DNA of 64,000 nt from Bigelowiella natans CCMP2755 (GCA_000320545.1 ADNK01002058.1:174244-238243); one strand, 5' to 3'. Shown: positions 22,812 through 36,238, numbered from the stretch's first letter. Made by a program: numbers and translations. The notes: a model not told the origin generated them from the sequence alone.

Positions 22812-24088
22812 TCACTCCTCGTTCGGATGCATTTTTGCGACATGCTTTACAACCTGATAATCAATATCATCATCATCATCATCATTATCTATCACCATTT
22901 TTCTCTTATCGTTATTTTACATTCATTGTTAGATTTGAAACAACTATGCTAAAGAAATGTATGCAGGGATAACTGTGGTATTAGGAGACACATGATGCAC
23001 TTTATAAACTGATAGTTCTTACACACACATTTTCCTATCATTGAACACTCTATTAGAAGACAATATTTCCAGTATAATCTATCATCGCCTCCTCCTTCTT
23101 CTTCTTCTTCTTCTTCTTCTTCTTCTTTTTACGTTGTTAATGACACATCACGCACCTGTTTTGGACGGAAAAAGCCTCTATCACAGTATTTGCAATGGTA
23201 TGGCCTTTGACCCATGTGGATGAGCTCATGTCGTTTAACGTTTGTTCTGTCTGCAAAGCTCTTTCCACATCCCGGAAATTTACATATATATGGTCTTTCT
23301 CCTGTATGTATCCTTACGTGCCTTGTCAAAGTACTCTTTTCCGCAAATCTCTTGCCGCAATTATAAGGACAAGCATGGGGTCGTTCTCCAGTGTGCTTTT
23401 TCATGTGTCTCTTCAAGCTTTTTTGAGGAAGAAGGAAGATGATGATGAAGATGATGCAGTAAAAGAAGAGTAAGAATAAGGAGAGAGATGATGGATCATA
23501 ATGAATATAGACCAATATTGAAAATTCAAGGTAGTAGTAATGGGGAGGGAAAGGGAGGGATTGGGAGGAGATAGAAAGATGGAGAATCACGTACATAGGG
23601 GAACAATTGTTGTATACATTGCAATATTTGCATTTTTGTGAAGTCGGTTGCTTCTTTCCTCTATTCTTCATCATCATCACATCATCATCATCATCATTAT
23701 CATCATCACCAAACCATATTGTAGTATTTTCCAATTACCTAAAACGGGTGCTAAAACTGCAGTCACAACCAGGCTGGTCACACTTGAATGGCTTTCCTTT
23801 CTACGTGATGATGATCATGATGATGATGATGCAAATACAAAAAGAACGAATGAATCAATGACATAGAAGGATGGTCACAGGAAAGGAGGAGATGGATGAT
23901 ACAATTGTAAGAAGAGCTTTCTTTTACGAGATCGATGGATAAGAAAGAAGGGGATTAATGCGAAAAACTTGTTCCATATCATCACTAAAAGTGTAGTAGT
24001 TTGTTATATGTTTCTGTCATGACGAACGTCAAATATTGATTCTCACAAAACCACCAGTATCACCATCATCATACTCAATCGCAGCACT

Positions 24089-24144
<56 letters not shown>

Positions 24145-25113
24145 AATATTATACATATATATATATATATATATATACATATATTCTCGTAAAAGGTTGT
24201 GCGGTGTGTGTGTGTGTGTGTGTGTGTGCTTTTCGCTATCATTTCAATGTTGTTTATACCTGAAAGACATATAATAATTTATAGATGTGTGTACGCGCAC
24301 AAGTGCATTATTATTACTACCGAGCCAGATGCGTTGGTGTTCGGAGATGATGATGAAGTTTGGCTGTAGTTGCTGCTGCTCCTTTGACTTGAATTCGCCC
24401 CTCGGCCGTGCTGGGAGGACAAGTGAGGATGATGATTATTATTCGGCGTGTGAGGAGGAAGATGATGCTGAAACGGCTGCATCATCATAAGTGTGGAGGA
24501 AGTGGTAATAGTGCTGGTAGTGGTGGTTGTAGCTGCTGTTGTAGTAGTTGTTGTTGATGAAGCTCCTGATGAGTTGTTACTACTGGTGGTAGTGGTGGTG
24601 GGGGTGGTGGCTGCTGCTGCTGCATGTGGGTAGTAAGCGCCCCTGCTGCTAACTACTGCTGCATTCTTAGCTGATGATAATGATATCACGCCATGCCTTC
24701 CTCCTCCTCCTCCTCCTCCTCCTCCTCCTCCTCCCATGTGCTGCTGCTGTCCCCGCACATTGAACAAGTGATGATTGTTTTGATGATGTTGTTGAGACGG
24801 TAGTGGTGGTGTTGCTGGGTGCCATCGTTGCGACGACGATGACATCATCATCATATTACCTGTTTTGCTATTGATATTATTCAAATCTCTGCCTCTTCTG
24901 TAATCTAGAGGAGAGTTATTCTTCGTCGTTTCAGTACTGCTAGTAGATGTATCTTCGGGGAGAGAAGATGACGTTGCTGATAATGTGTCAGCAGGGTGGT
25001 GGTGTAGTGCTGATGATGATTTTGCAGCAGTGCCTGGCTGCTGATGGTGATAATTATTATATCTTGTCACCATTTTACGATTTGAGCCAGTACTACGACC
25101 TGCAGTTCCAGTG

Positions 25114-25145
<32 letters not shown>

Positions 25146-26334
25146 AGCAGCAGCTCTTAAGATCATTGTCGTAGTATTGTCAATACCAGAATAACTTCTC
25201 ATTTTCTTTGCTAGACTGGATTCTCTTGGTCTTCTCCTCTTCGTGATACTACTTTCTCCTTGTGCTGATGCTAGTGGTGATGCTGTGGATAATGATGACA
25301 CCATCCTTCGTCCTCTTTTTATTGCATTGTTCCCGGAGGATGATGATGATGATGATGCTGACGACAACGATGATGATGGGTGATACCTTCTGGTTCGTTG
25401 CACACATTGACTTGTTCTTTCCGTATTGTTGTTCTTTAACCCTCCGATGATTCTACGTTCTTTGCCCTCCTCCTTAGCTCCTCCTCCTCCTCCTCTTCGT
25501 CGTCGTCGTCCTCCTTTTCCATTCAAGCTTCTACTAATATTATCCTTCTTCATTGCCATCTCGGAAGCAAGTGCAAGAGACAGCAGCATAGATGTAGCAT
25601 CTCTTTCATCAATACTAGAAGAACAACTCATCGTCGTTGTCGTTCCACCACCAGTAGCAGTAGTAGCAGCAGCAGCATTTGGAGGGGGAGGCGTTGGTGA
25701 GGATGAATAGGAGGAAGAGAAGGAGGAGTTACTAGTAGCTGTTGTAGCAGCAATAGGGTTAGTTGTTGTGGTACTGGTACAAGATAAGGATGATGATCTT
25801 GCTTGATGGTCTCTTGATGATGATGATGATGATGATGATGATGACTTCTTCTTCCTCTTGCTTTTTTTCCTTTTTTTAACACTGTTTCTTACTACAAGAG
25901 GGTCAGCAATAGCAGCAGCTGTGGGGGCATCATCATTTCTGTTATGGCTATGGTTTAATCCAAGAAGACGATGATGATGATGATGATAGTTGGTCCTGCT
26001 AGTACCATTGTTCTTAAAAGATGAACTCTCATCGATACCCCCCACACGCTCTTGATCGTATAAGTGTGATGGAGGCAGTTGTCGCCTCTGGTGAAAGGAA
26101 GATGCAGATACTTCTGCTGCTGCTGCAAGTGGTGCAGCAAGATGTTGTTGTTGCTGCTGCTGTCGGTCCTTCATTGATATGATACAGGCTGCTGATTCAT
26201 GATCTTTTATCAGCGCAGGTGGTAGTATATCATTGGGAGGAGGAGGTTTTTGCAGGACAATCCCCCCCCCCAACATTTTACTACGGCTGCTATAACCCCT
26301 TGGATCATCATCGTGAGGATAGTGATACTGCTCA

Positions 26335-26368
<34 letters not shown>

Positions 26369-27638
26369 GTAAATTATTTAAGGGACGGATACCAGGCAAA
26401 ACATCATCTTCCATTGGAACAGAGTAGTAGTTTTGATGGTGTTGTCTTTGACCTTCAGAGGAGGGTGGCAGTAGCAGTGAATAGTGATGATTCTTCCGAT
26501 GTTGGTGGTGCTGATGCTGCTGAAAATTAGATTTACCACTATTGGGAACATGATGGTGCTGAGGAGGATAAGGATCAAGATTTAAGAGCTGCTGCTGCTT
26601 CTGTTCATGATGATGTCCTTGCTGAGCGTGTGGTGTTCCTGTTGTTGTAGTTATCCCCGTCGTCGTCGTCGTCGTCGTTGTCATCATATTGTAAGGAGTC
26701 ACAATGTTTTTCGGTGCAACTGGCATTATTCTCATCTCATCCCCTACTAACACCGCCGGTTCTGCTGCTGTCAATAGAGCTATCCTACGATCTTCCTGGC
26801 TCATTCTCGAAGCTGCTTTGGATTCTGTCATCTTCGCACCAGAACAACTCCCAGGCCTCTCCATCGTTATCCTCTTCCTTTTGTTGTTCCTCTGAGATTT
26901 TAGTTCCTGAGGCGATGATATCTTTTCTTGTCTCATCAGCATTTCATTGGAGGAGGAGGAGGATGAGGATGAGGGGGGGGGGAGTTGGTGATTGCAATGT
27001 ACCATATGACGAAGACGTTGCTGCTGATGAGACTGATTCGTGGAAGAAGAGATTCTTCCATCAACGCCATTAACATATTGCTCGCCATTCATCACATGAC
27101 CGGTGCCACCACCGTTTTTGCTTCTGTGGCTGTTGCTACTTTCGCTTATATTACTTCCATGGATAATAACGGTTCCAACGCTCCTTTCACTGCTTCTCTC
27201 ACCATCATTTTTTAATCTCCCTTTCAATGACTTCGCTGCTGTAACCCTTGGTGAGTGTTCCTCCCCATTCTGTCGAAAAGCAGATTTAGACGAAAAAACA
27301 CCAACAGTAGCCGTTGTAGCAGAAGAATGCTCTCTATTCCTCATGTAGTTGACAGTTCCTGCAAATGCTTCTTCGTGTTTTACATGAGAATTATTCGTAG
27401 GGCTAAATAGACGAGATTCTCCTCTCCCATCGCTACTGCGTCTATTATTATTACTATTATTACTCCCACGACGTACATGGTCTGTAGTATTTCCCTGCAG
27501 ACAATACTTGGTTGCTGTCATTAAAGCAGCAGCAGCTGTCAACTTTGCTTGGGGGGGAAGAGGTGGTGGCTGTAGTGAGGTTATTCCCTGACCACCTTGC
27601 TGCTGCTGCTTTTGGGTACTACTTGGCAAACGGATTGC

Positions 27639-27680
<42 letters not shown>

Positions 27681-28031
27681 ATCATTGCTGCTGCTGTGGC
27701 TGCTAATCCTTTCATTCCCAATGATACTGGGCTGTCTCTGCTGCCATTGGTGCTCTTGTTGTTGCTGTAAAGTTGTCTGTGACTCTTGATGGTTCGTCGT
27801 CGACTTCTGTAAATGATAAGGCGGTTGCTTTGCTGAGCTAGTTATTGCATTCCGAGATAACGACGAGGAGGACGAGGAGGAACCCCACCAATGATGACCC
27901 CGAGCTACATCAAGTGGACGCTGAGCTGCTTGATGGTGATGACCGCGATGATGATGATGATGATGATGATGAAATTCTTGTGGTTTAGCAGCGGCATAGT
28001 TGTATACTACACGCTGGTAACTGGGCTCCAT
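22812..28031 (-). CDS. Four-finger C2H2 zinc-finger protein with homopolymer-rich N-terminus
   Basis: Minus-strand exons 28031-24321, 23800-23739, 23417-23156 and 22853-22812 join in frame to 1358 residues. The last 120 residues hold four TFIIIA-type fingers, each with intact ligands: CDQPGCDCSFSTRFSLKRHM, CPYNCGKRFAEKSTLTRHV, CKFPGCGKSFADRTNVKRHE and CKYCDRGFFRPKQVVKHVAK, with TGERP-type linkers; the last finger is completed only by the final small exon (HVAKMHPNEE). This points to sequence-specific DNA or 5S RNA binding in the nucleus. The first 1237 residues are one exon dominated by His, Ser, Gln, Asn, Gly and Thr runs, with basic patches such as KKRKKSKRKKK that could be nuclear signals. 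The junction of the long exon to the first finger (NASGS|KGKPFKC) is phase-consistent but skips about 520 bp, so an unseen exon is possible. The target is unknown. Confidence 0.8.
24088..24229. repeat. (CT)n, (CA)n, (TA)n and (GT)n microsatellites in an intron
   Basis: Four dinucleotide tracts lie in the long intron of the zinc-finger gene: CT at 24090-24126, CA at 24127-24143, TA at 24155-24182, GT at 24206-24228. Confidence 0.95.
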
Positions 28032-28601
28032 CAAGAGTAATGAGAATTTAGTAGTCGTACCGCTACTTACTGTTGCTTCTAACCCTAATTGTGATTTCTC
28101 GCACTGTTAAGTTCAATCTTTCTTTCCATCTGATACTTTCTTTCTTTTTTTCCCAAAAATCATGTATCTGTCATCCAAAGCTAGACTGACACGGCTCTCC
28201 TGAAGTCCTTATCTTCAAGGAAAGAAAATAAAAAGTATAAGTTAAACAAGAAACATTGAGATTTCGATTGATGAAAAATATTTAGTCCAACCCTGTGCTC
28301 CTCCCTTGCTGTTAAATTTTATCTTTCTCAGTCAGTTAGTGGGAGGCCTTCGTTCTTCACCACTTCTCTCGCTGGCAACGAGAAGCAGTGAATCATGGTA
28401 CTACGACCTTTTCTGCACAATTGTCTTTGTGTGATCATGTTGAAAAGACCGAATAATTACTACCTGCGACAACGATAGAATCGCCTTTTACTGCAAAAAT
28501 CAGCGGTGATCGAAGAAAGAGAAGTTGTGTAAACTGGTGCAGTGTGAGCAAGAGAATAAGAGAGAGAAATAATAGAAAGAGAGAGAGAAATTTGAAGAGT
28601 A

Positions 28602-28636
<35 letters not shown>

Positions 28637-28682
28637 GAGAGAGAGAGATATGGAGACCAAATCCTCGATCCACACACGATTG

Positions 28683-28733
28683 CAGGATTTCCTGGATTTC
28701 CTTGAATTTCCAAGGATTTCCTAGGATTTCCAT
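28683..28733. repeat. AGGATTTCC-type minisatellite
   Basis: Five imperfect units of an AGGATTTCC/TGGATTTCC/TGAATTTCC word follow each other at 9-10 bp spacing. Confidence 0.75.
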
Positions 28734-28772
28734 CCCTTTTGCAAACCTGTCAGATGAAAATCTGAGAAACTC

Positions 28773-28816
<44 letters not shown>

Positions 28817-29380
28817 GGGGAGTTGATGAAGTGGAGAAAGAATAAGAGACATAAGAGAAACAACATCGTGAACCAGGGATCGATTAAGCGAGAAGAGACA
28901 AACACCACCACGTGGCGATTAGTGGTGAAGCGCTATTGACAGCTGCTCTATGGCCCTTTTCTCTTCTGGGTAGTTACATCAGGCCGATTCTCGTGGATAA
29001 TAATTTCCGATTTCGAACTTCTATCATGAATATGCTGGTCATGTTTGGCTGATTTCATGCACATTTCGGACAATTTTTTGGTAAATCATCGAAAACCGAG
29101 CAAAAATGTCGATATCTGTAAATTCGAGTAATCTTCGCCACCTCCACCATCATCACAAGAAATTTGCAGCCTATTTCTGCTATATTTGTCGTTGTTGTCC
29201 TGGTTGTTGTTCACACAGCTTTTCTTGTTGTTCTCTCTTGTTCTCGTTGTTTGTTGTTGTTCCTCCTCCTCCTCCTCCTCCTCTTCTCCTAGTTTTATTT
29301 CTTTTGTTATCTCCTTCTCCAGATATCTCTCCGAGACTCTTGTTCCTCCTCCTCCTCCTCCTCCTCCTCCTCCTTCCTCC

Positions 29381-29481
29381 TCTCGGAATGCAATAACTAG
29401 CTCAGCAAAGCAACCGCCTTATCATTTACAGAAGTCGATGACGAGTCATCAAGAGTCACAGACAACTTTACAGCAACAACA
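29381..29481 (+). pseudogene. Inverted partial copy of zinc-finger gene exon 1
   Basis: This 101-bp stretch is nearly identical to the coding strand of the zinc-finger gene at 27857-27756 (minus strand), which encodes RNAITSSAKQPPYHLQKS. I count three differences, all transitions, in the part encoding 'STTNH' (here 'SMTSH'). Similarity stops abruptly on the 3' side (here AATAGCC, in the parent GAGCACC) and fades into a CTC/TCC tract on the 5' side. It cannot encode a functional protein alone, so it is a recent duplicated fragment. Confidence 0.85.
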
Positions 29482-29605
29482 ATAGCCATGGGACAATAAA
29501 TTGGACGGGTGAGTCTTCCTCCTCCTCCTTCTCCTGGTTGTTCCGACGTGCAGCCCTGGCTTCTTTCAACCCATGTGAAATGATGATGATAATTCAAAAT
29601 AGATA

Positions 29606-30871
29606 ATGGAGGAACAGCAGCCGATAACACGAGACAAACTTGGTGTGCGTGTCGTATGTGTGAGTGATACACATGGGAGACATGCCGATATCAAAGTTCC
29701 AGACGGAGACATTCTAGTACGTAATAGAACGACAACAACTGTGTTGTAAAATGCATTTTGACGAAGAGTTTTCCTTGAGGCACTGCTCTGTTTCTCTTCG
29801 TGCTACATCTGCTATTCCATTTCGACATCAGATACATGCTGGAGACTTTACACATTTTGGGAAGAAAAAGGATGTAATTGCCGTCAATGAGTGGCTAGGT
29901 AGTTTAAATGAAGTTTCTAACTCATTCTTGTTTATATATTAACTTCTATTGATGATATCTCCCCAATAAATATCATTAAATATCTACAGGAACTCTTCCA
30001 CACAAGCATAAGATTGTTGTAAATGGCAATCACGAGAAAAATGCGGAATGGAAAAAGGACACGGCTAAGCTTCTTTCCAATTGCAGGTTACTACCTTGGG
30101 AAACGAAAGATATTTGTTGTTATATTTTGGTTGAACAGTCGCAAATGGAGAACAAACTCTACTATTATGAGTGGTGTTGTATTTCCTTCAACGACCATCT
30201 TCTCCCTACTTCTTATCGCTTCATTTTGTTAGTTTCTTCCTTAAGGATTCTATGGTGACGGTGAAAGTGGATATACTACAGACTGAAGCAAAGGATGATC
30301 TGTCATCCATAAATCTCCTTAAAGTGTGCAACACAATAGTCATGAATACAGGAATAAACAAAAATAGAAATAGTTCTCTGAGGGGATGCATGATTGATTA
30401 TAAACGACGTTTACAGATGTGTCATTACCACGTCAGGAACATTGAGTCTCAATACTTGATTATTTTTGATAATTGTTCAACTGTTATCATTCAAGGAGGG
30501 GCAACACAGCAGTGACAAAGAAGGAAGTGATAAAAATAATCTTGGCGAGAACACGACGTCTGCTTCAACAAATAAGATGAAAACAAAAGTTGTATACGTT
30601 GGAATCTATGGGTCGATCGATAGGATAGGAACCAATAGAGAAGGAGGACGGGAAAACGTACATGTTAATCATCATGATGATCATGATGATTTTGATGATG
30701 ATGATGATCAACTAAAATTCGAGTGTACACTCACGATTAATATTTGAAATGTATTATAGTAGTAGCAAAACTTATATCTTCCCAAGGTGGAAGCGTAAAG
30801 TGTGCCCCCCCCCCCCCCCCTCCCCCCCCCCCCCCTTTCTCTATGTCTATGTCTATCTGCGACAACTATTA

Positions 30872-30907
<36 letters not shown>

Positions 30908-31116
30908 TTTCAGCACCGATTTCTTTTGGCCTTGTCCCAGTGGTAACCCGTACTATGATATGATACCGTCTAAATCGAAAGGATCAGCAGTGGCAGCAGT
31001 TGATATACTCGTAGCACATGGACCTGCGAAGGGGTAGTAGTGGCTATTATAGCTTTTCCCTTCCTTACCCTTACAACAACGACGACGACGACGATTACCA
31101 TGGAATGATCATTAGA

Positions 31117-31148
<32 letters not shown>

Positions 31149-31925
31149 TGTATGGGAGGAGGAGAAGGATACGTTCGTTTGGGAGGGTAGCAAGTGGCAG
31201 TAGACTATTGTTAAAGTGATGGGAATGGAAGGATTGAAGGGACAATGCAGTGGTAGGTAGGTAGGTAGGTAGGTAGCAGTAGTGTCACAATGTGCTGCTG
31301 CTCCATAGTTCTTCCCCCTCTCCTTACAATATTGCATTTCACTACATTTCTTTTATTGATGATCCCAACCACAACAACAACAACAGTTATGTAGATGATA
31401 AACACGGCTGCCCGTCCCTACTAAAAGCTGTAGAACGTGTTCGTCCTCGAGTGTTGGTTGCAGGTGGTGGGATATGTATAAAATGATGTGTTTGTGTGTG
31501 CGTGTATACAATTAGCAAACAAGCGAATGATCTGATCATCATGGTATTTATTTGATTTTGCTGTAGTACTACTATTCAAATTATTATGAGAGAATTACTA
31601 GTGAGGAACGTGTGCAACAACATATTGTCAATTTATTAAGGTCATATTCATTCTGCACACGGTGTTGCTCAAGGTATTTGTGTTCTTCTTCGCTCTCTAT
31701 TCTTCAACATGTTGTTGTTTATGTTATGTTGCAAAAATCTTAATGATGTCAAATATCTGACCAGAAACAAATTCCACAATGTTCTAAGACTTCTCGTTGA
31801 TATGTCCACACATAGGAACAGGAAAGTGCAGTTCAACGACTTTTGTAAACGCTGCAATTTGCAAAGGAGGGTACAAAGCAGGTATGTTGAATATTCATCA
31901 TTTCGAAATAAATGAAAGTTATTGA
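29606..31925 (+). CDS. MPPED-type calcineurin-like metallophosphoesterase
   Basis: Nine exons, 29606-29716, 29832-29898, 29990-30086, 30233-30260, 30496-30611, 30914-31033, 31387-31463, 31641-31673 and 31822-31925, sum to 250 residues plus stop. All metal-site motifs are present in order: VVCVSDTHGRH (DxH), LIHAGDFTH (GD), VVNGNHEKN (GNHE), ILVAHGP (H) and AGHIHSAHG (GHxH), followed by STTFVNAAICKGGY. The order and the 'DILIHAGDFTHFG' and 'TFVNA' blocks are those of the MPPED1/2 (UPF0046) family, small soluble phosphodiesterases. The stretch EGQHSSDKEGS to VVYVGIYG before exon 6 is the least certain: the donor at 30261 and the GTCGAT donor at 30612 were chosen because they keep frame. The gene may end differently if the donor after KAG is used. 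No targeting peptide is seen. Confidence 0.85.
30803..30908. repeat. Poly-C tract and (TTA)n microsatellite
   Basis: Roughly 30 C residues interrupted by single T bases at 30804-30834, then a TTA tract at about 30869-30907, in an intron of the metallophosphoesterase gene immediately upstream of exon 6. Confidence 0.95.
31253..31276. repeat. (GGTA)n microsatellite
   Basis: Six GGTA/GTAG units in an intron of the metallophosphoesterase gene. Confidence 0.9.
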
Positions 31926-33006
31926 TATTCAGTACATCATTTATTCAAAGTTTGTGTGAGTCGCCACATTAGTAGTTCTGCAAGTAATAAGAGTCATTCT
32001 GCGCACACATGCATAGCATTGTTGAAATGAAGGTTTTCATGTTTACGTACACAGGGTGGAAAGCAGTGGTTGTTGACATTTGAATGCACATGCACGCAGG
32101 TGTTGGCATTGACACCTGCCTCACTGAGAATATTATTTGGAAAATTGCATTTGGTCGCCCAAATGATACACAGACAGAATTCATTGAACATTATCGAGAT
32201 CCAAGCAGTTTTGTGTCTCTGGTTATTGTTGAGTACGAACATGCTGGCCGAAATAGAGTAGACAACGTTCATTATAATCATCATCAATGCATATGTGTCC
32301 GACGATTGCGAGCGATCGAGCTTGTGACGGCAATGAGGTATTGGTCATCATCATGCATACTAGTATAGTTGATTCGATACCAATGGCACAGCAGAGTCTA
32401 TCATCACAACGGACGTAACATGGAGACAATTGATCAAAAGACAACATAGTGACCGCCCCATGTACGTAGGAAGTGAACTAAGGTTTCATGTAGTCTGTGC
32501 TCGGACTAGATGAGACGGGTGTAATGAGCAAAGATGCAATTTATTCATTGCATCCATCTCATTTTGTCTGAGAGAGTGCGTGGCGTATGTGACGGTCTAG
32601 ACGGTGCTGCATACATGCATGTCTCAATGCTAGCACAGACGAGCCATGCGCGTATGTCTGTAGCCACCTGTACGTACGATGCACAAAACATTATAGAACA
32701 AAACGTACGTAGCACGCTCGACGCGTACGGATGATCGATGAACATGTGATGCAATGTGGCCAGTAGTAGATGTGCACATGCAGCATGCGACGCGCATGCA
32801 TGTACGCCGTCATACACGGCAAGCGCATCACTTGCAATGCGTACATTAGGATACGATGCAACAATCACAACTTTAATTTCATTTGTTTCGCCTGACAGTT
32901 GCACCATGGTGACTCGATCTTCGAAGTCGTAACAGTAGCATGCTGACACACAGTTGGAGTGCATGCAATGCAATTCCACCTCAAATCATAGTACGTTTTG
33001 TTTTAC
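31926..33006. other. Intergenic region between convergent genes
   Basis: TGCA/CATG-rich sequence between the metallophosphoesterase and glyoxalase 3' ends. It includes a word AATTTATTCATTGCATCCAT at about 32538 that recalls the 490-1030 repeat. No coding exon is supported. Confidence 0.55.
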
Positions 33007-33111
33007 TTATACAGTAAAATAAGGAGTCCCAGCATCGTCGTAGCCTCCCCGTTTTATAATCTCGACCCAATAACCTACATTATGAATGAAATTGTACAAT
33101 ATATGTAGGTG

Positions 33112-33148
<37 letters not shown>

Positions 33149-35848
33149 ATGTTTTTAGGGTTGAGTTGTGAATGTAGAAATTTCTGAATATTATCGATAG
33201 GAAAGTACCATCTGGATCCAGAGCAAAAGCAAGGCCTCTGTGGTGCGGAGTGAGAATTATTAACGGCAGCAGGAAAATCAAATAGAAAGTGGACAAATAG
33301 CCATCATCCCAACAAATCATAAATTATAGATCTTCAAATCTTAGAGATGAGCAAATCGTCTATCGTTTCGCAACAATTTATCTTAGTACGAAAGAGAAAG
33401 AAAATACTTCATCCTTCCGCCGTCGGGTGCCTTTTGCATCTTGTAACCCTTTTATTAGTTAGATGGGATTAATCAACACAGCAGCAGCACAGAAGGGATC
33501 AGCATGGATCTTAAGATGATGATAAGGAGGCAAGCAGCACTACTATGTGCAATCAATCATCACGAAATATGATAGCTTGGTTGAGAGGGATAACGAAGAA
33601 GATTGTAGAATAGTTTACATCCTCCTACTCCTTATAATCAACAGTCCGATGATGCTATAATGGTCATTATAACAATCATCATCAATATCCTTGATAAAGA
33701 AACACAGATCATCATGTGGCATGTAGTACTAAGAAACTACGCACTACCGCCTCCTCAAGCTCTTTGCACTTTACATAGACGTCATCGACCAGAAAACCGA
33801 TGTGGCCAAATCCTTTCTTGTTCTCCCCATCATCATTACCATTCTTATACCAGAACCCTTCATCATTTTCCGTACCGTGGTTATGCGTCTGAGAAATCAA
33901 CCAATAACAACATAAACACACACACACATACACATAGAGAAGGGGAGAGAGAGAGAGAAAAAGGGGGGGGTGGGGGGGGGGGGGGGGGCATAATTGACAA
34001 TGTCAATGGCGATGACCACCCTTTCGGAGTAGTCACACATTGCATCATCATCATCATCATCATCATCATCGTCGTCGTCGTCGTCGTCGTTATCTCCCCG
34101 TACGTGCGTAGAATAATGTTGGTATTTTCTATTGGATGTCACCACCAGCTCAAGTACAGGCTTTCCAGGATCTTTATCAGTCTCTCCCTCACCTACCATC
34201 TGAAGAAGAAGAAGAAGAAGAATAAGAAGAAGGAGGAGGAGTTTATATCTGGCAATCATCATCATCATCATCATCATCATCATTCGAGTTCGTCATATGA
34301 GAACGTATTGTGTAGAACTAAAAGCGTTTAATAGTTGTGAGTTGAACATCACATGTGTCTGCTGTCACACATCGAGTACTACTCACCGCTAGAAAGTAAA
34401 GTGAAAAGTCATCGAAATGCTTCTCCCGCACCAAAGTCATTCCTATTATGCCATAACATTAGTTTGCCGGCATATTATCGTAAATAATGAAATGATTCAA
34501 GTTCTTCACACGGGAGGAGATTCCTGAATAACACTAATCTCGTATAATACCCATACGTACATACATGGAGAGAAAATGGATCATATCGAAGAAATAATAA
34601 CTCCGTATTTAGTCTATCAAAATAAAGAAAGTATTCTCCTTTATAATGTCATATAGCTGTTATCATTGTACGTTAAAAATAGCAATAATGAAATTATTGT
34701 TATTTTATTGATTTAGAACAACCCATAAATTTAGTGTAGAAGTCTAGGCTCTTCTTAGCGTCTTTAACCCTTAACATTGTCTTGTATCCACCCGTTAATA
34801 GTAGTAGTAGTAGTAGCAGTAGTAGTAGTTATTGTTGGTGTTGTATCCACCCATTTTTAGTAGTAGTAGCTAGTAGTAGTAGTAGTAGTAGTTGTTGTTG
34901 TTGTTGTAGCAGCAGTAGTAGCGATAGCAGTAGCAGTAGTGTATTGTGATGAAACAAGAAGGAAACAAGGAAGGAAGGAAAGAAAAAGCCATGGTGTAAA
35001 AAAGAGTATTGAACCTTGATGAGGAAAGGGAAGATTTATGTTAACTGTAGTACCAATATGACAATGCTCTATGCTCTCCTCTCTCTCCCTCTCTCTCTTT
35101 CTCTCTCTTAAATGTGGTGGTGGTGGTGGTAAAAACAGTGTACATATAAATATATAGTAGTTGTTGTAGAGTAGCAGTGTACTTGAGCAAGAGTGAGCGC
35201 CTTATAGCCATTGGTTTCCAGAGGTTCTAAGTTCTTCACTATCTCCACCCAATACTTATCCTATGGTGATATATGATAAATGGTGATTATTATAACAATT
35301 ATAACTCCTTGATTCATCTCAAGAGCTATTGGTAAATTTGTGGGCAGATGTGAAGATGTGCTAGTTACTACTCACTTCGTCTGCGGAAATAGTAATGTTG
35401 GATGTATCGCTTTGCCATGTGAAGATGTGCTAGTTACTACTCACTTCGTCTGCGGAAATAGTAATGTTGGATGTATCGCTTTGCCACAAAATAGGGGGGA
35501 GGAGGAGGAGAAGGAATATGTGCTACTATAAAGAAGAATTCCAGCTATTACTCATAGTGCGGTTTGATGTCTCTGCAGTTGCGATTTAATAGGGTGATAC
35601 AACATCATCATCATTATCATCAACCACAACAAATCACCGGATCATATGCGAAAGCCAAGCCCTTCATCCTTCCTACATGCATACAAATCAGTTAATCAGT
35701 TGAGCAGGGAGGAGAAGGCAATATTGCAAGTAGTAGTAGTAGTAGTAGCAGTAGTAGTAGCAGTAGTATGATAACGAGGAAGCCACCACCACTACTCACA
35801 ACTGTCATCATCACTTCTGCGTCGTTTTGATAATAGAGAATGAAAGTG

Positions 35849-35884
<36 letters not shown>

Positions 35885-36122
35885 AACGTACTACCTTCAT
35901 CAGGCCTCTTTTTGAAACTTACAGAGTTTTCTACTTCAAGCTCATGGCAGGTCTAAGTAATAAGATGATGATGATGATGAAGAAGAAGGGGAAATACGAA
36001 TACAACGAAGGAGGAGGAGGAGGAATAATTCAGAAGCGAAGAAATAACGGGTATTACTGATGAGACTCCCTTTGTATTTCGAAACTAATCTGACTGCACT
36101 ATTACTACGACTACGACTACAT

Positions 36123-36156
<34 letters not shown>

Positions 36157-36238
36157 TACTACGACTACATCCAGTACTACTGCTGCTACTTGCTATGTCT
36201 TCAGTGTGTATTCGAGCTATTTTGCATCATCATCATCG

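Larger units (their letters stand above)
28032..29605. other. Divergent intergenic region between zinc-finger and metallophosphoesterase genes
   Basis: Probably holds both promoters. It contains three GA tracts (28576-28592, 28603-28648 and 28775-28812), a short AGGATTTCC minisatellite (28683-28733) and a small inverted copy of part of the zinc-finger gene (29381-29481). No other coding exon is supported. Confidence 0.6.

Noticed and set aside
35340-35531. Small plus-strand protein with a duplicated 23-residue unit
   Set aside because: It arises from the 69-bp duplication inside a minus-strand glyoxalase intron; no other coding evidence.
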